From Dipteronia dyeriana (Eukaryota > Streptophyta > Magnoliopsida > Sapindales > Sapindaceae): a stretch of DNA of 64,000 nucleotides. Below the pieces are notes generated by a model. It had not been told where the DNA came from and made no database searches. It worked only from the letters and a program-made list of their open reading frames with translations. The number at the start of each line of letters is the position of its first letter. The stretch's first letter is position 1. The stretch spans positions 14,276,001-14,340,000 of the forward strand of contig CM065296.1 of assembly GCA_032871835.1 (NCBI GenBank), in the 5' to 3' direction. A program made the translations under genes and the position numbers. This document shows positions 21,876 through 32,547 of this stretch, piece after piece.

Positions 21876-22989
21876 CTGGATTAGCGAGAGAGATATACAA
21901 GTAGTTGTCTACTCTATCGGCGTCAAAAGGATCCGAAATAAGATATTGCAAGTTGACTAAGGACCGATCAATAATGGCCTTCAGGGTCACCTTCAATTCT
22001 ACAGAGAAGGTAGCTTTTTCCCAGACAGGTTTGCCACTAAACCGAGTACTAACCTCAAACTCGCCCCCCGATGTGAACTAAGCTTCCCTGTCACCACCAA
22101 CCACTACAAATTCCTTCTTCTAGAAGGAATCATTCTTCGCGGCTCCGAGTACTATGAATTTTAGGCTATTCTTTACCAGGGCATAAAATTTCCCCCTCGA
22201 ACCCAATGAGTTGGCAGTAACCTAGAAGACGTACCTTAGCTCGTCCAGCACCGGTTCCCTATTTAGGTCATCTTTCTCACACTTCTCCTTCCACAACATG
22301 ATAAACCCAACTAGATACCTCCAGAATCCCGACATCAGTTGGAGGGGAGCAGGCTGTAAGAAGTGAAGCGTCTTACGAAGAGTCAGGTGGAGAAGTAACC
22401 TAAATACACTATTGAAAGCAGTGGCATGGATCAGAAGATTGCTTGGAGAGAGGGTGTACATATCGTATCCTCGGTGTGGGATGGTAATCGTGATACTATA
22501 GGGAATCAAAAACTTTGTCCTCAAGCACCGGATTGTATCGGTCGTACCAATGGAATTGGAGATGACACGAAAGTTATAGGGAAGAGTAAGTTACCCCTGT
22601 TGTAACCTCGAATCAACTTTGGCTAGGTCTCCATTGGCCCTAACCTCTCCAAATTCCTCGCTTGAGTCATCCTCCACTATCTCGACCAGAGTATCGGGAT
22701 TATCCGATAAACCAGCTACAGTTGCTATATTCCGATTAGAGCGGATACGTTGGAGTAAGGTAGCATCACTTTTGCCACTATACTCTACGTGAGCCATCTT
22801 CCCATGAACATGTTTGGAGGTATCACCCTCGACGATCCTGTTAACACTATCTTTTTCTGAGGAAGACATGGTAGCAGTAGAAGAAGTGATAGAAGACTGA
22901 TAGAGAGAGGTTCGAAGAAGATGAAGAAAATGGAGGGTAAGCAAGATAGGGTTTTAAAAATTCAAAAGATGAATTTTGAGGTGTGAAGA

Positions 22990-23025
22990 AGATGAAAGGG
23001 GCCACGTGTTTATATAGAGGGAATG
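22990..23025 (-). promoter_or_regulatory. TATA box and G-box upstream of the gypsy-associated ORF
   Basis: On the minus strand CTATATAAACACGTGGC combines a strong TATA box with a CACGTG G-box four bases after it. It lies about 140 bp upstream of the ATG at 22869, and the intervening leader is CT-rich. This looks like a genuine plant core promoter. Confidence 0.55.
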
Positions 23026-23421
23026 AAACAGTAACTAGTGATGGGAGCGTTATCTGGAAAACAAGATTTGTGGCTGATAGGAAAGGCAATTTTGATATAC
23101 ACGTAAACTATTATGTTTTTTCAAATGGGTAAGGTTTCCTAGCCCGAAACGTGGACCGTCACATTTAATGTTAAATTTCCTCCCTGATTCTGGTAACCGG
23201 TCAAAAACAGAAAATTCCTAATCGATCCTGAGAACCAAACACCGACCCCAACCACAAAAAGAAATTTCCATATGTTTTTACCGGTAGGATGTACCTATTG
23301 TTACTGGGTAAGGTTTACCTGCTACAACCTACCTCGAGATACCAGGTCTTATGCCACCTAAGCACTTTGACATAAGACAAGCTTGTATCATGGTACTTCC
23401 TGTTCAGCATCTTGATACAAG
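23026..23421 (-). other. Upstream part of the gypsy-associated leader or LTR
   Basis: No coding capacity is seen. The sequence is moderately GC-rich for this window (for example ACCGGTAGG and CTACCTCGAG) and contains two copies of GGGTAAGGTTT (near 23128 and 23309). It is ended by the terminus of element C at 23422. Confidence 0.4.
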
Positions 23422-26400
23422 TGAAACAAATTATGGTGTGTATAATATCAATCTAGAATGGGGGTGAATAGATTTTAATCAAATTTACCCAATTTTCGTT
23501 AATAGTCAATTAAACGAAAATACCCTTAACTAGTCATAAAAAAACAAGTGTAATAAATGCGGGATTAAAATGAACACTTGATCTTTACATAGAAACCCTC
23601 CAAATGGGAACAACCACTGGCTGTTAAATGTGCCACACTCGAACATCAAATCCACTAATGATAAAGGTGTTTCAACCTACTCCCGGTATATAACCCACTA
23701 CCACTACCTAATCCCGGTATTAAGTGATCCTAGTTTAATTTGCTTACGATTTAAGCTACCTAATTTAGTAAGCAACACATTTCTCAATGAAGAGATAAAA
23801 TGACCAATGTGAATATATGATGATATTCAAAGAACAAACAAGGCTAGGGAACCTTAAATGTTTATCTAGGATGAGGAGATGACATAAAAAACAATCCTAA
23901 TTATCAAGAGCTAAATGACATATCATAAAGCTTATCTAAACATAGATCAAACAATCCTTTGAAGCTATAACAATACAACACTCAATCATGTCATCACAAA
24001 CAATCTCTATTTTGTATCTAGAATATAATCAAAGTGTTGGGGTTTATGCCCTAAAGATGTAATTTGTAAATGGATTTATGAAATAAATGACAGGAAAAGT
24101 TCGTTTCATTCTTGTTGTGTTGTTTATTTTATAACTTGTGCATATATTTAACATCTAAGATTGTCGGATGTAATCTTGAACTGTGTATATGAGTGCCATA
24201 TACGGATGGATACAATAAGAGACATGAAATCTAAAGAGTCCATAGATAGCAAATAAAGTTGGGTACTTTATTTACAGTTAATCTATAGCTACGGTCTATT
24301 CCGTAATGTATGGTGATTCTATCCTGAATCATTCATATAAGATATGGGGATGGAGGCACCTTGTATGATATGATCATATAGGACTGGGCCATGATCTGTG
24401 TGAATCTCTCACCAAGATCCGTTTACCGATGAGATTCGTATATATCAACTAATGATGGCTATATATGGGTGATCTTAATCCTTAGTGTCTTATTGACTCC
24501 TTTAGGTTAGATCCTGGTATTTGATATACCATGGGTGAGGTCGGATTCAGTTCCCGATCAATATGCTCTGTATGTTGGGATTACAGTTTGGCTTGTGGCT
24601 GGGAAGGTTTGTACACTATAGTGGAATCCACTCCTTCTACTCTGAAGTATATGGTAGTTCCCTTAAGGGTTGATTCGGGACTTGGACAATATGGGAGCTC
24701 ACCTAATTCCGTAAGGAAATAGGATTTATTGTCCATTAGAGAATCAATGGTACTTAAAGGATATATGTAATTAGAGGGGTATAATGGACATTATGACCCA
24801 GCTATAATTATGAACTACTATGGAGGATCACACCATGCGTAATAGCTATATCGATGGACACCGAGTTGTATCGGTCTGTGTAAAAGCGTCTACAAATGAA
24901 AGAATGCAGCTTCAGCTTTTTAGTGGAATAACGCCGGAGTTAATAATCAAGTAATATTAATTAAAGAGTTTAATTAATGATTCTGATGATTATTGGAGCT
25001 CAAAATACTGTGGGTCCATTAGGTCCCCTTGCTAGCCCGATCGATTTAGGTAACAAGGGTCACGATTAATTAAATGGATTGTCCAATTAATTGTGTTGCA
25101 AAAGTGACACGTGTTTATTCAGGAATTAATTAAATAATGAGATTATTTAATTAATGAATACTAATGATTATGTAAATTAAATAATTAGATTATTTAATTG
25201 TTGAATTAGTCATTAGTTTGAGGATTTTGATTGATATTTAATTTGAATGACAATAAAAAAATTTGATTATTTTATTTTTATTAAATTAGATATTTGATTT
25301 TGAATTTAAAGAGTTTGAATTCAAAACAAAATGAATAATATCTTTAAAGATATAAGATATCTTAAAAGATTTAAATTGATTAGTTTTATCAATATATATA
25401 CATATACATACATATATATATATATATATATATGGTATATATGTTTTATATTAGATAAAAAAAATATACAATCAACATAAGAAATGCAAACAGTGTTTGT
25501 ATAGGATGCAAACACTATACGTGAATCAATTAAAAAAAGATGAGCACAAAAAAACATGCAACTGATAATATTTTGCATTAAAAGAAAAGCAAAAATTGGG
25601 TGTGCGAAAAAAAGAATAGAAGACAAGAACAAGATCAGGTCTCTTGAATTGACCTTGGATGCATTATTGTTCCTGAATACGTGACTCCTCCACACGCTGT
25701 TACCAGTCCCGGGAGATAGCGAGGAAGATCAAGTAGTTCAGACAAGAGAACGAGCCTCCAAACGTTGTTAAGATTGGTTTAGACAGGAGCACATTGTAAA
25801 GTGAAGGAGCCTCCAAATATTGGTAAGATTTTCTTATTCTGATTATAATGATTACAATTTCCTGTGTTTACATATTGTATGTATTAGTTTCAAAAATAAT
25901 TACGATCCCAAGTTCACTGGTCCCAGATACAGATTATGATTTGTATTAAAAAATTTAAAACCTTATTTCCACTGCGTGATCGGTGAACGGGGTTCCAACA
26001 CTACGAGCATACAAATGATAAAATAGATGGCTTGGTAAGAAAACCACTTAACTTATATGAAGATAGTGAGAAACTTACCAAACAAGATGTGGATGCACTC
26101 TAAATAGTCATAGATGATGCAATATGATGTTTTTAAGATCAAAGGAAATGCTTTGAGTGTATAAAGATGAGTTCTTGAAAGATGTTTTATCTTGAAAAGT
26201 GTTCTAAGTTAAAAGAATGAAAAATGGAACTCTTCGTACGACCAGAAAATGAAGAGACATATATATAGCTATCAAAAATAAAGTGTTGTCGTTTTGAAAA
26301 AAATTGCCAGATCAGCGTAGTGTACAGGTCTAGACCCACGTACACCGACGCTAAGCCGCACAAGTTTTCATGCAAGGGCCTCAACCAAAGAGATGCAAAA

Positions 26401-26954
26401 TCTCAACCAGTGAAATGCACGGGATTGTGTGAGTTCCAAAGGGCGCAAGTGTCCGCGCATTAACCTGACACCAAGAGATTGAAAATCCTCAATTTTCTCA
26501 TTTTACGAGTAGTGCGTGGGTAGTCACCCAAGCACTGCCCTATAATGGATTTTTTAAAGTGAAAAATCCACCACACCAAAACACACAATGAATGCAAGGT
26601 AAAACAATGAAGCACACATGCATAACAATTCAAAGGCAAGTGTGTGTGAGTGTGTGTGTGAGAGAGCAACACATAATGCATGTCAATTCAAATGCCAAGA
26701 TGTGATCAAAATAGACATGCAAGAAGAGTTATCAAATCTTGGAAGCACACATATAAACACACAACATATACTCACAAGAATTACGCATGAGTTGTGGGTG
26801 TGGGTAACTATCTCTTCAATGCAAGCAAGCACTTGAAATTTTACCTTTGGTGTTTCTTATCTTGATATCTTGAGAGCCTAAGTTATTCTTACATAAAAAT
26901 CCCAACATGTGGTTTGTTCACGAAATAAGTCAATCATTAACTGAAGACTTTACA
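23422..26954 (-). repeat. 3' LTR of element C (split by E2)
   Basis: On the minus strand it starts TGTAAAGTC after GGGGAGAT (26955-26962) and ends TTTGTTTCA at 23422. Without E2 it is about 1.56 kb, close to the 1.59-kb LTRs of element B. It is similar to them along its length, for example AAGCCATCT near 26020 and the terminal ACACACCATAAT. A TATA-like CATATATATAGC is at about 26255-26266, beside a moderately GC-rich stretch at 26280-26460. Confidence 0.88.
24035..26000 (+). mobile_element. Solo LTR E2, inserted in the 3' LTR of C
   Basis: It is 1966 bp, starts TGTTGGGGTTTATGCCC, ends GGGGTTCCAACA and belongs to the same family as E1 in the opposite orientation. In the orientation of the host LTR, the flanks are CGTAG on one side and CTTTG on the other. 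The intact LTR of element B has CTTAG at this point, so both copies of the duplication have changed by one base. A TA microsatellite lies at about 25410-25432. No coding capacity is seen. Confidence 0.82.
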
Positions 26955-28099
26955 ATCTCCCCATTTGGCTATTTCGTGACAAAACCACTACTCACATTGA
27001 TCCTCAAAAAAAAGAAAAAAAAAGCACCGGGAAGATCTTCTACATTACAAAGAGACATAAAAAAAACTTCAACTCTTCAATCTTCAATATATTGTAGAAC
27101 TATCAACCCTACAAAAAAAAAATAAATACACTTTCCAAACCAAGTGTATGTGAGATGATCAAGTGAAAATAAAAAGCATTTGCATTTAAGAAACTAAGAA
27201 CAACATCATGCAATGTATAAGAATGCAATGCTTCCCCTCAAAGGGTTACTCCCCCTCAATATGTAATCTCCCCAACATGCCAACTCCTTATCCCCCTTAC
27301 CATATATTAGTCCCTGTTTTTGTCATGATATAGGCAAATGAGTAGTCCCCAACCGGGTCACTCATGGCAAAGAGAGGAACGAGCATACAAGATATTTGCT
27401 TAATCATATAAGCCATTTTATGCAACTCAATTAATAGGAGAGAAACAAGGAGATTTATTTTATGAAAATGTGTGAATCAAAAATGATTTGCATACAAGAC
27501 ATGTTGCATTCATGTCCAAAATCAAATGGTATTTTGCAAAGCACTTGACAAAGGATTCTACTAGTATTCAAACCAATTTCACCATTTGTCATGAGAGAAG
27601 CATGGATATAGAGATTTTATAGAATTCAATCTTAAGAGCAACTATATCCAACTTTATAAGCGAAACATGACAAGATTTACACTCTATTTGATTTTTCAGG
27701 GTAAGATACCCGTATGATAGTAGCCATATTCAACTAATAAAGAAAGAGAGACATTTCATTTGAGTCTCACTAGCTTTTCACACATTGTTTTGCATTTAAA
27801 TATTGCAATCATCAATTCATGCTTTTTCATGTCTCATTAGCATGTCATTAAAGAATCATCATGTCATGGAGATAACTATAGGTCATTCAACATGTATATC
27901 CTATGTAGATCGCCTAGTCCAAAAATGAATGTTTGAACATAAATATGACATTGATTGTAATCAAAGCAAAGTTCACACTTATTAAGAAACTACTATATAC
28001 TAGATGTGCAATCAAGCTACTTAAGCAATCAATAAAGAAGCAAGTATGCAATAGCTCTCTTTGTTTGAGTTCCCCATATGAGGTATAATCCAAAATTCG
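26955..28099 (-). other. 3' untranslated region of element C with repeated polypurine tracts
   Basis: No ORF of note and no envelope-like gene. Read on the minus strand, G-rich tracts occur at 27288-27297, 27267-27273, 27249-27258 (TGAGGGGGAG), 27231-27240 (TGAGGGGAAG) and finally 26955-26962, directly before the LTR. Confidence 0.75.
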
Positions 28100-28680
28100 T
28101 CACTCCATAAGGAAAATCCCAACAGATCTACTAAGTGTTTTAAATCGAGTAGCATTTAAGGGTTTAGTAAATAAGTCCGCTAGTTGATCATTAGTACCTA
28201 CATGTTCAAGTACTATACATTTATTCTCGACTAGTTCTCCAATGAAATGATGGCATATGTCAATATGCTTAATTCTAGAATGTTGAACCAGATTCTTGGA
28301 AATATTAATAGCACTCATGTTATCACAAAAGAGAGTGAGAGTACCTTGGTTGAATCCGTAGTCCACTAGCATTTGCTTCATCAAAAAGAGTTGTGTGCAT
28401 CCACTCCCCACGGCTATATACTTGGCCTCCACCAAAGACAAGGGAATTGAGTTTTGCTTTTTGCAAAACCAAGAGACTAGATTGTTCCCATGAAAGAAAC
28501 AACAGCCCGATGTGCTTTTTCTATCATCACAATTTCTTGCCCAATCCGTATCACTAAAGTCTACAAAACTAGCATTACTGTCAAAAGAGTACCAAATCCC
28601 ATAGTTGGATGTCCCATTCACATAGCGAATGATTCACTTAATGAAATAGAAATAGAATTCCTTATGATCCGATTGGTACC
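28100..28680 (-). pseudogene. Element C RNase H (terminal part)
   Basis: This frame of 173 codons is the cleanest pol fragment of C. It contains NGTSNYGIWYSFDSNAS, then FSDTDWARNCDDRKSTSG, LVEAKYIA, TLFCDNMSAI and the C-terminal DLFTKPLNATRFKTL. DTD, EAKY and CDN correspond to the acidic catalytic positions of copia RNase H. The right boundary is the target duplication GTACC (28676-28680) of element B; the upstream part of pol continues at 38260. Confidence 0.92.
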
Positions 28681-30275
28681 TGTAAAGTGCTCATTTATTG
28701 ATTGGCTTATTTCGTGAACAAATCACATTTTTTGGGTATTATGTAAGGGTGGTTTAGGCTCTCAAGACCTCAAGAGGAAAAGCACCAAAGGTAAAATTCT
28801 TGTGCTTACTTACTTTGAAGAGATAGTTGCACACACTCACAAATTCATGCATGACTTTAATTCTTATATGTTGTGTGTTTACTTGTGTGCAATTTGGTTT
28901 AAATGCCTCTTGTTGATTTATTTGCATCTTGGAATTAAATGTTTTATTTCATGTTTGCCATTAGAATATGATGCATCTTTATCACTCTTAAACTTATTGA
29001 TTGTGTGTGTTTGAGTGTTGAAAATAGGCATTACGCTGGTGGTGTGCTACTCGACCAGCCCACCTCTCCAGCGCAACATTCCAGTGGATTGTCGTATGTT
29101 TTGCGCCACTGAGTTGCGTTGCTGTACCCGCTCAAAGATGCAAAAATGGGCAGTGCGCTGGTGATACGCTACTCGACTAGCGCAGCCTCACCAGCGCAAC
29201 GTTGCAATGGATCGTCGCATGTGTTACACCACTGAGCTACGCCAGTCATCCAGTGCCTATTAAAAAAATAGGTTGTGCGCTGGTGGTGCGCTACTCGACC
29301 AGCGCATGTCACCAGAGCACATAGAGGAAGCTGGAACGTTTTTTCCAAAATGACCTCACTTTGTTTGGATCTCATATATATATAACTTTTTGTTTAAGGT
29401 CGGGTATGAGTTTAGAATATCATATATTTTCCTTAGAACACATTTCAAAAGGAAAACTCTTCCAAGAACTCATTTTCAATCACTCAAAGCATTCCCATGT
29501 GCAAAAAAACTTCATCTTGCATCATCTAAGTTAATTTAGAGTGCATCAATGGAAAGGGTTGCTTCATCACATCTTGTTTGGTAAGTTCTTCACTATCTTC
29601 TTACAAGTTAAGTGTTTTGCTTGCTAAGCCATCTCTTTAATTATTTGTATGCTCTTAGAACATTTTCTCGATACAAATTATAGATTGTTGTGATGACATG
29701 ATTGAGTGTTGTGTTGTGATAGCTTCATAGGATTGTTTGATCTATGTTTAGCTAAGCTTCTTGAACATGTCATTTAGCTCTTGATATCTAGGATTACATT
29801 AATTGTCATCTCATTATCCTAGATAAGCATATAGGGTTCCCTAGCCTTGTTTGTTATTTGAATATCATCATATATTCACTTATGACTCTTTATCTGTTCA
29901 TTGAGAAGTAAGACTTGTGTTGCTTCCGGGAGTAGATAACTTAAATCACAAGCAAGATGGACTAGGTTCACTTATACCGGGATTAGGTAATGGTGGTGGA
30001 TTAAACCGGGATTAGGTTGTAATTCCTTGCCCTTAGTGGATTCGAGGTTCCAGTGTGGCGCACACATCAGCCCGCGGTTTTTCCCATTTAGAGGGTTTTC
30101 ACTTATATTTCAAGTGTCTTTACTATTTTCGCATTTATTACACTTGCGGTTTTTTTTGTAACTAGATAGGGGCATTTTCGTCAACTTGACCTTTAACAAA
30201 AATTAGGTAAAATTTATTTAAAATCTATTCACCCCCCCCTCTAGATTAATATTACACACCATAATATTCGTTTCA
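28681..30275 (+). repeat. 5' LTR of element B
   Basis: It starts TGTAAAGTGCTC and ends ATTCGTTTCA, immediately followed by the primer binding site. It contains the GC-rich palindrome island at 29025-29335 and a TATA-like CATATATATATAAC at about 29371-29384. Confidence 0.95.
29025..29390 (+). promoter_or_regulatory. LTR-B GC-rich palindrome island and TATA box
   Basis: Three diverged units contain TGCGCTGGTG...CTACTCGACCAGCGCA-like sequence: near 29033-29065, 29153-29184 and 29276-29306. In the last, TGCGCTGGT and ACCAGCGCA are perfect inverted arms. The units are separated by about 120 bp and linked by GTGGATCGTCGCATGTG-like sequence. A TATA-like run follows about 65 bp later. The same order is seen in the 3' LTR and, diverged, in LTR D. 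A promoter role is inferred from position. Confidence 0.6.
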
Positions 30276-30292
30276 ATTGGTATCAGAGCAGG
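30276..30292 (+). promoter_or_regulatory. Primer binding site of element B
   Basis: ATTGGTATCAGAGCAGG follows the LTR end directly. TGGTATCAGAGC is the canonical initiator tRNA-Met complement of plant copia elements. Confidence 0.93.
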
Positions 30293-30400
30293 TTCCTAGA
30301 CATACATAAGTGATCCTTGCTCATTTTGGTGTGTGTTGCATTTTGTGTGTGTATTGATCATTCATACATTTGCATTCATATCATTCATTCATTAAACACA

Positions 30401-32547
30401 ATGAGTGGAAACGATTGCAACGAGGGAGCTTCTAGCACTAGACCTCCACTTCTCACTGGATTGAATTATGTCTATTGGAAAGGCAAGATGGAGTCATATA
30501 TTTGCCAAATTCATGACAGGGCATGGATAGCAGTTGAAGATGGCTACACTTCACCCATGATGACTCCTACAGATGGAGGAGATGATGTACTCAAGCCAAA
30601 GGCATAGTGGAGCGAACAAGAGTTTGAGGCATCGAAATGGAATAGGAAGGCAATGCATGCCATCCTATGTGCAATGGATGAGAACTAGTACAGGTTGGTT
30701 CAAAATATTGGGATAGCTAAGGAGGCATGGGATATCCTAGAAATTGCACATGAGGGAACCGATGTGGTTAAGGATTCGAAGCTTCAAGTTCTCCAAACAC
30801 AATTTGAATTGCTCAAGATGGATGAGAACGAGTGCTTCAATGACTTTGAAGTGAGGTTGATGGACATTGTGAACCAAAGGCATCAACTTGGTGATCCTTA
30901 TTCGGATAGGAAGATCAAGCAAAAGATTATGAGATCTCTACCCGATAGATTTGAGTCTAAGGTGGCGGATTTAGAAGAAAATAGTGGTTACAAAGATATG
31001 AAGCCAAGTGAAGTGATTGGGAGGCTTCTAGCTTATGAATCTAGAAAATGTCCTAACCCCACACCACCAAAAAAGCAAAAGGATATTGCTTTGAAAGCCT
31101 CCAAAGTTGAGAAGGAGGAGAGTGATGACTTGGATGAAGAAATGGCCTTGCTAATGAGGAATTTCAAGAAATTCTACAAGTCTGAGAGGAAAGGTTTTGG
31201 ATCCAAGGGTCAAGATTTGAAGAAAAATACTCTCTTCAAAAAGTTTGAGCCTAGGCAAGAAAAGACCGAGAAGAAAAGAGTCCATTGCTATGAATATGGT
31301 GGGATAGGTCACTTTGTCCCGGATGTGCAAATCACAAGGTTAAGAGAAAGGGAAAAGTGATGGTTGCCATATGGAGTGAAAGTGATAACTCCAATGAAGA
31401 AGATGAGTCTTCGGATGATGAAGAACTCATGGCTAACTTCATAGCCTTTACATCCTCTCTTAGGAGCAAAGATGATAGTAAAGAAGAGAATGAAAGTCAA
31501 TAGGAGAACTACTCAAGTGATGATGGATCTTCATCATAATCCACAAATGGAAGTGTGGATATGATGGATCTCAAGGACTACATGGCTAAGTTTGAGAGTT
31601 CAAGGTTGAAGAACAAGAATGAAATCAAGAGATTAAAAGAAGAAAACCTAGACCTCTCAACTCAAGTTGACCAACTAAATGAAGAGTTGGTGAGATCTAA
31701 GAGGAGTGAAGGAGGGTTGAAGAAAGAACTTGAAGATGCTAAAGAGTTGTTGGCCAAGATGAACTCTAGCACCAAAAAACTTGACCATATGCTAGATGTT
31801 AGAAAGAGGCCAAGTGACAAGAAGGGGCTTGGGTTTGAAGATGACAAAGTGTCCTCTACTCCAAGCAAGACCATTTTTGTAAGAAGCATGAACTTCAATG
31901 GGTTCTCTTCTCATCAATCACCTAGGAAGAAACTTGACCTAGGAGAGTGTTCAAGTAGTGCTCAAGTGAATGTGGCACTAAGAAGCCTACCTCAAGCCCA
32001 TCCTACAAGGGCTTCTCAAGTTAATGTCCCTCAACCGAAAGCTCATAAAGGGAATATACCTATCATGGAAGCTAAACCAAGGAAGCAATCAAGTCTTGCT
32101 CAACAACAAAGAAGGAAAGCTCCTCATCAACAATCAAGACAATCACAACGACATGGGAAGGCTCCAATGCATCCTCAAGGATATGGTATGATTCCTAACT
32201 TTATTCCCACATGTCATTTTTGTGGTATTGATGGTCATATTAGACCAAGTTGCTTTAGATATATCAAATTGTGTAGAATTGAAAACATGATAGAGAAGAA
32301 AAAGGCTAGAGCCATAATGCATGTCACTAGGAAAAATGGAACACTTTTGCATGATCCTAGGATATCTAGAGCCATGATGCATGTCACTAGGAAAAATGAA
32401 ATAACTTTGCATGATCCTAGGACACTTAGAGCCAATGTACCATTGACAACTAGGAAGAAAAATATTGCACCTAGGTGGATTAGAAAGGATGAACACTTTT
32501 GCCATGTTGCACAAATTGCCTTGAAAGCTCATTCTTGTGATTTTTAG
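30401..32547 (+). pseudogene. Element B gag (capsid, zinc knuckle 1, coiled coil, zinc knuckle 2)
   Basis: The start is the ATG at 30401 (MSGNDCNEGASSTRPPLLTG). Order: capsid domain (WKGKMESYI; EAWDILE; FEVRLMDIV) to about 31050; Lys-rich segment; knuckle 1 CYEYGGIGH near 31290 (second Cys changed to Tyr); acidic linker; coiled coil at 31560-31790; basic Gln-rich segment; knuckle 2 CHFCGIDGHIRPSC near 32215-32255. Stops TAG at 30605 and about 30686 replace Gln codons present in C. At about 31320 one base is missing inside knuckle 1, and the zero frame then ends at TGA (31358-31360). The downstream frame has TAG at 31501 and TAA at 31537. The deletion and the TAA are shared with element C. Confidence 0.9.

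Larger units (their letters stand above)
20976..22869 (-). pseudogene. Intron-containing ORF resembling the putative gypsy-type transposon family (PF04195-like)
   Basis: The likely start is the ATG at 22869 (MSSSEKDSVNR, context CTACCATGT). The N-terminal part is acidic. Near 22240-22500 it reads GYDMYTLSPSNLLIHATAFN and then LMSGFWRYLVGFIMLW, the pattern I know from plant proteins annotated 'putative gypsy type transposon'. The segment near 22100-22200 (GKFYALVKNSLKF) also fits. Two introns are suggested at 21795-21875 and about 21102-21185, followed by a coiled coil (ALSQQVISLRGRIEAAEVEL). Stops include two that look like TGG to TAG changes (FWKKEF, EAWF). The left end is cut by LTR A3. Its function is not known. 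Confidence 0.6.

Noticed and set aside
31315..31330. Programmed -1 frameshift site in element B gag
   Set aside because: No X-XXY-YYZ heptamer is present in the zero frame of element B, and the shifted base disrupts a zinc knuckle. An inherited one-base deletion is simpler, though not excluded.
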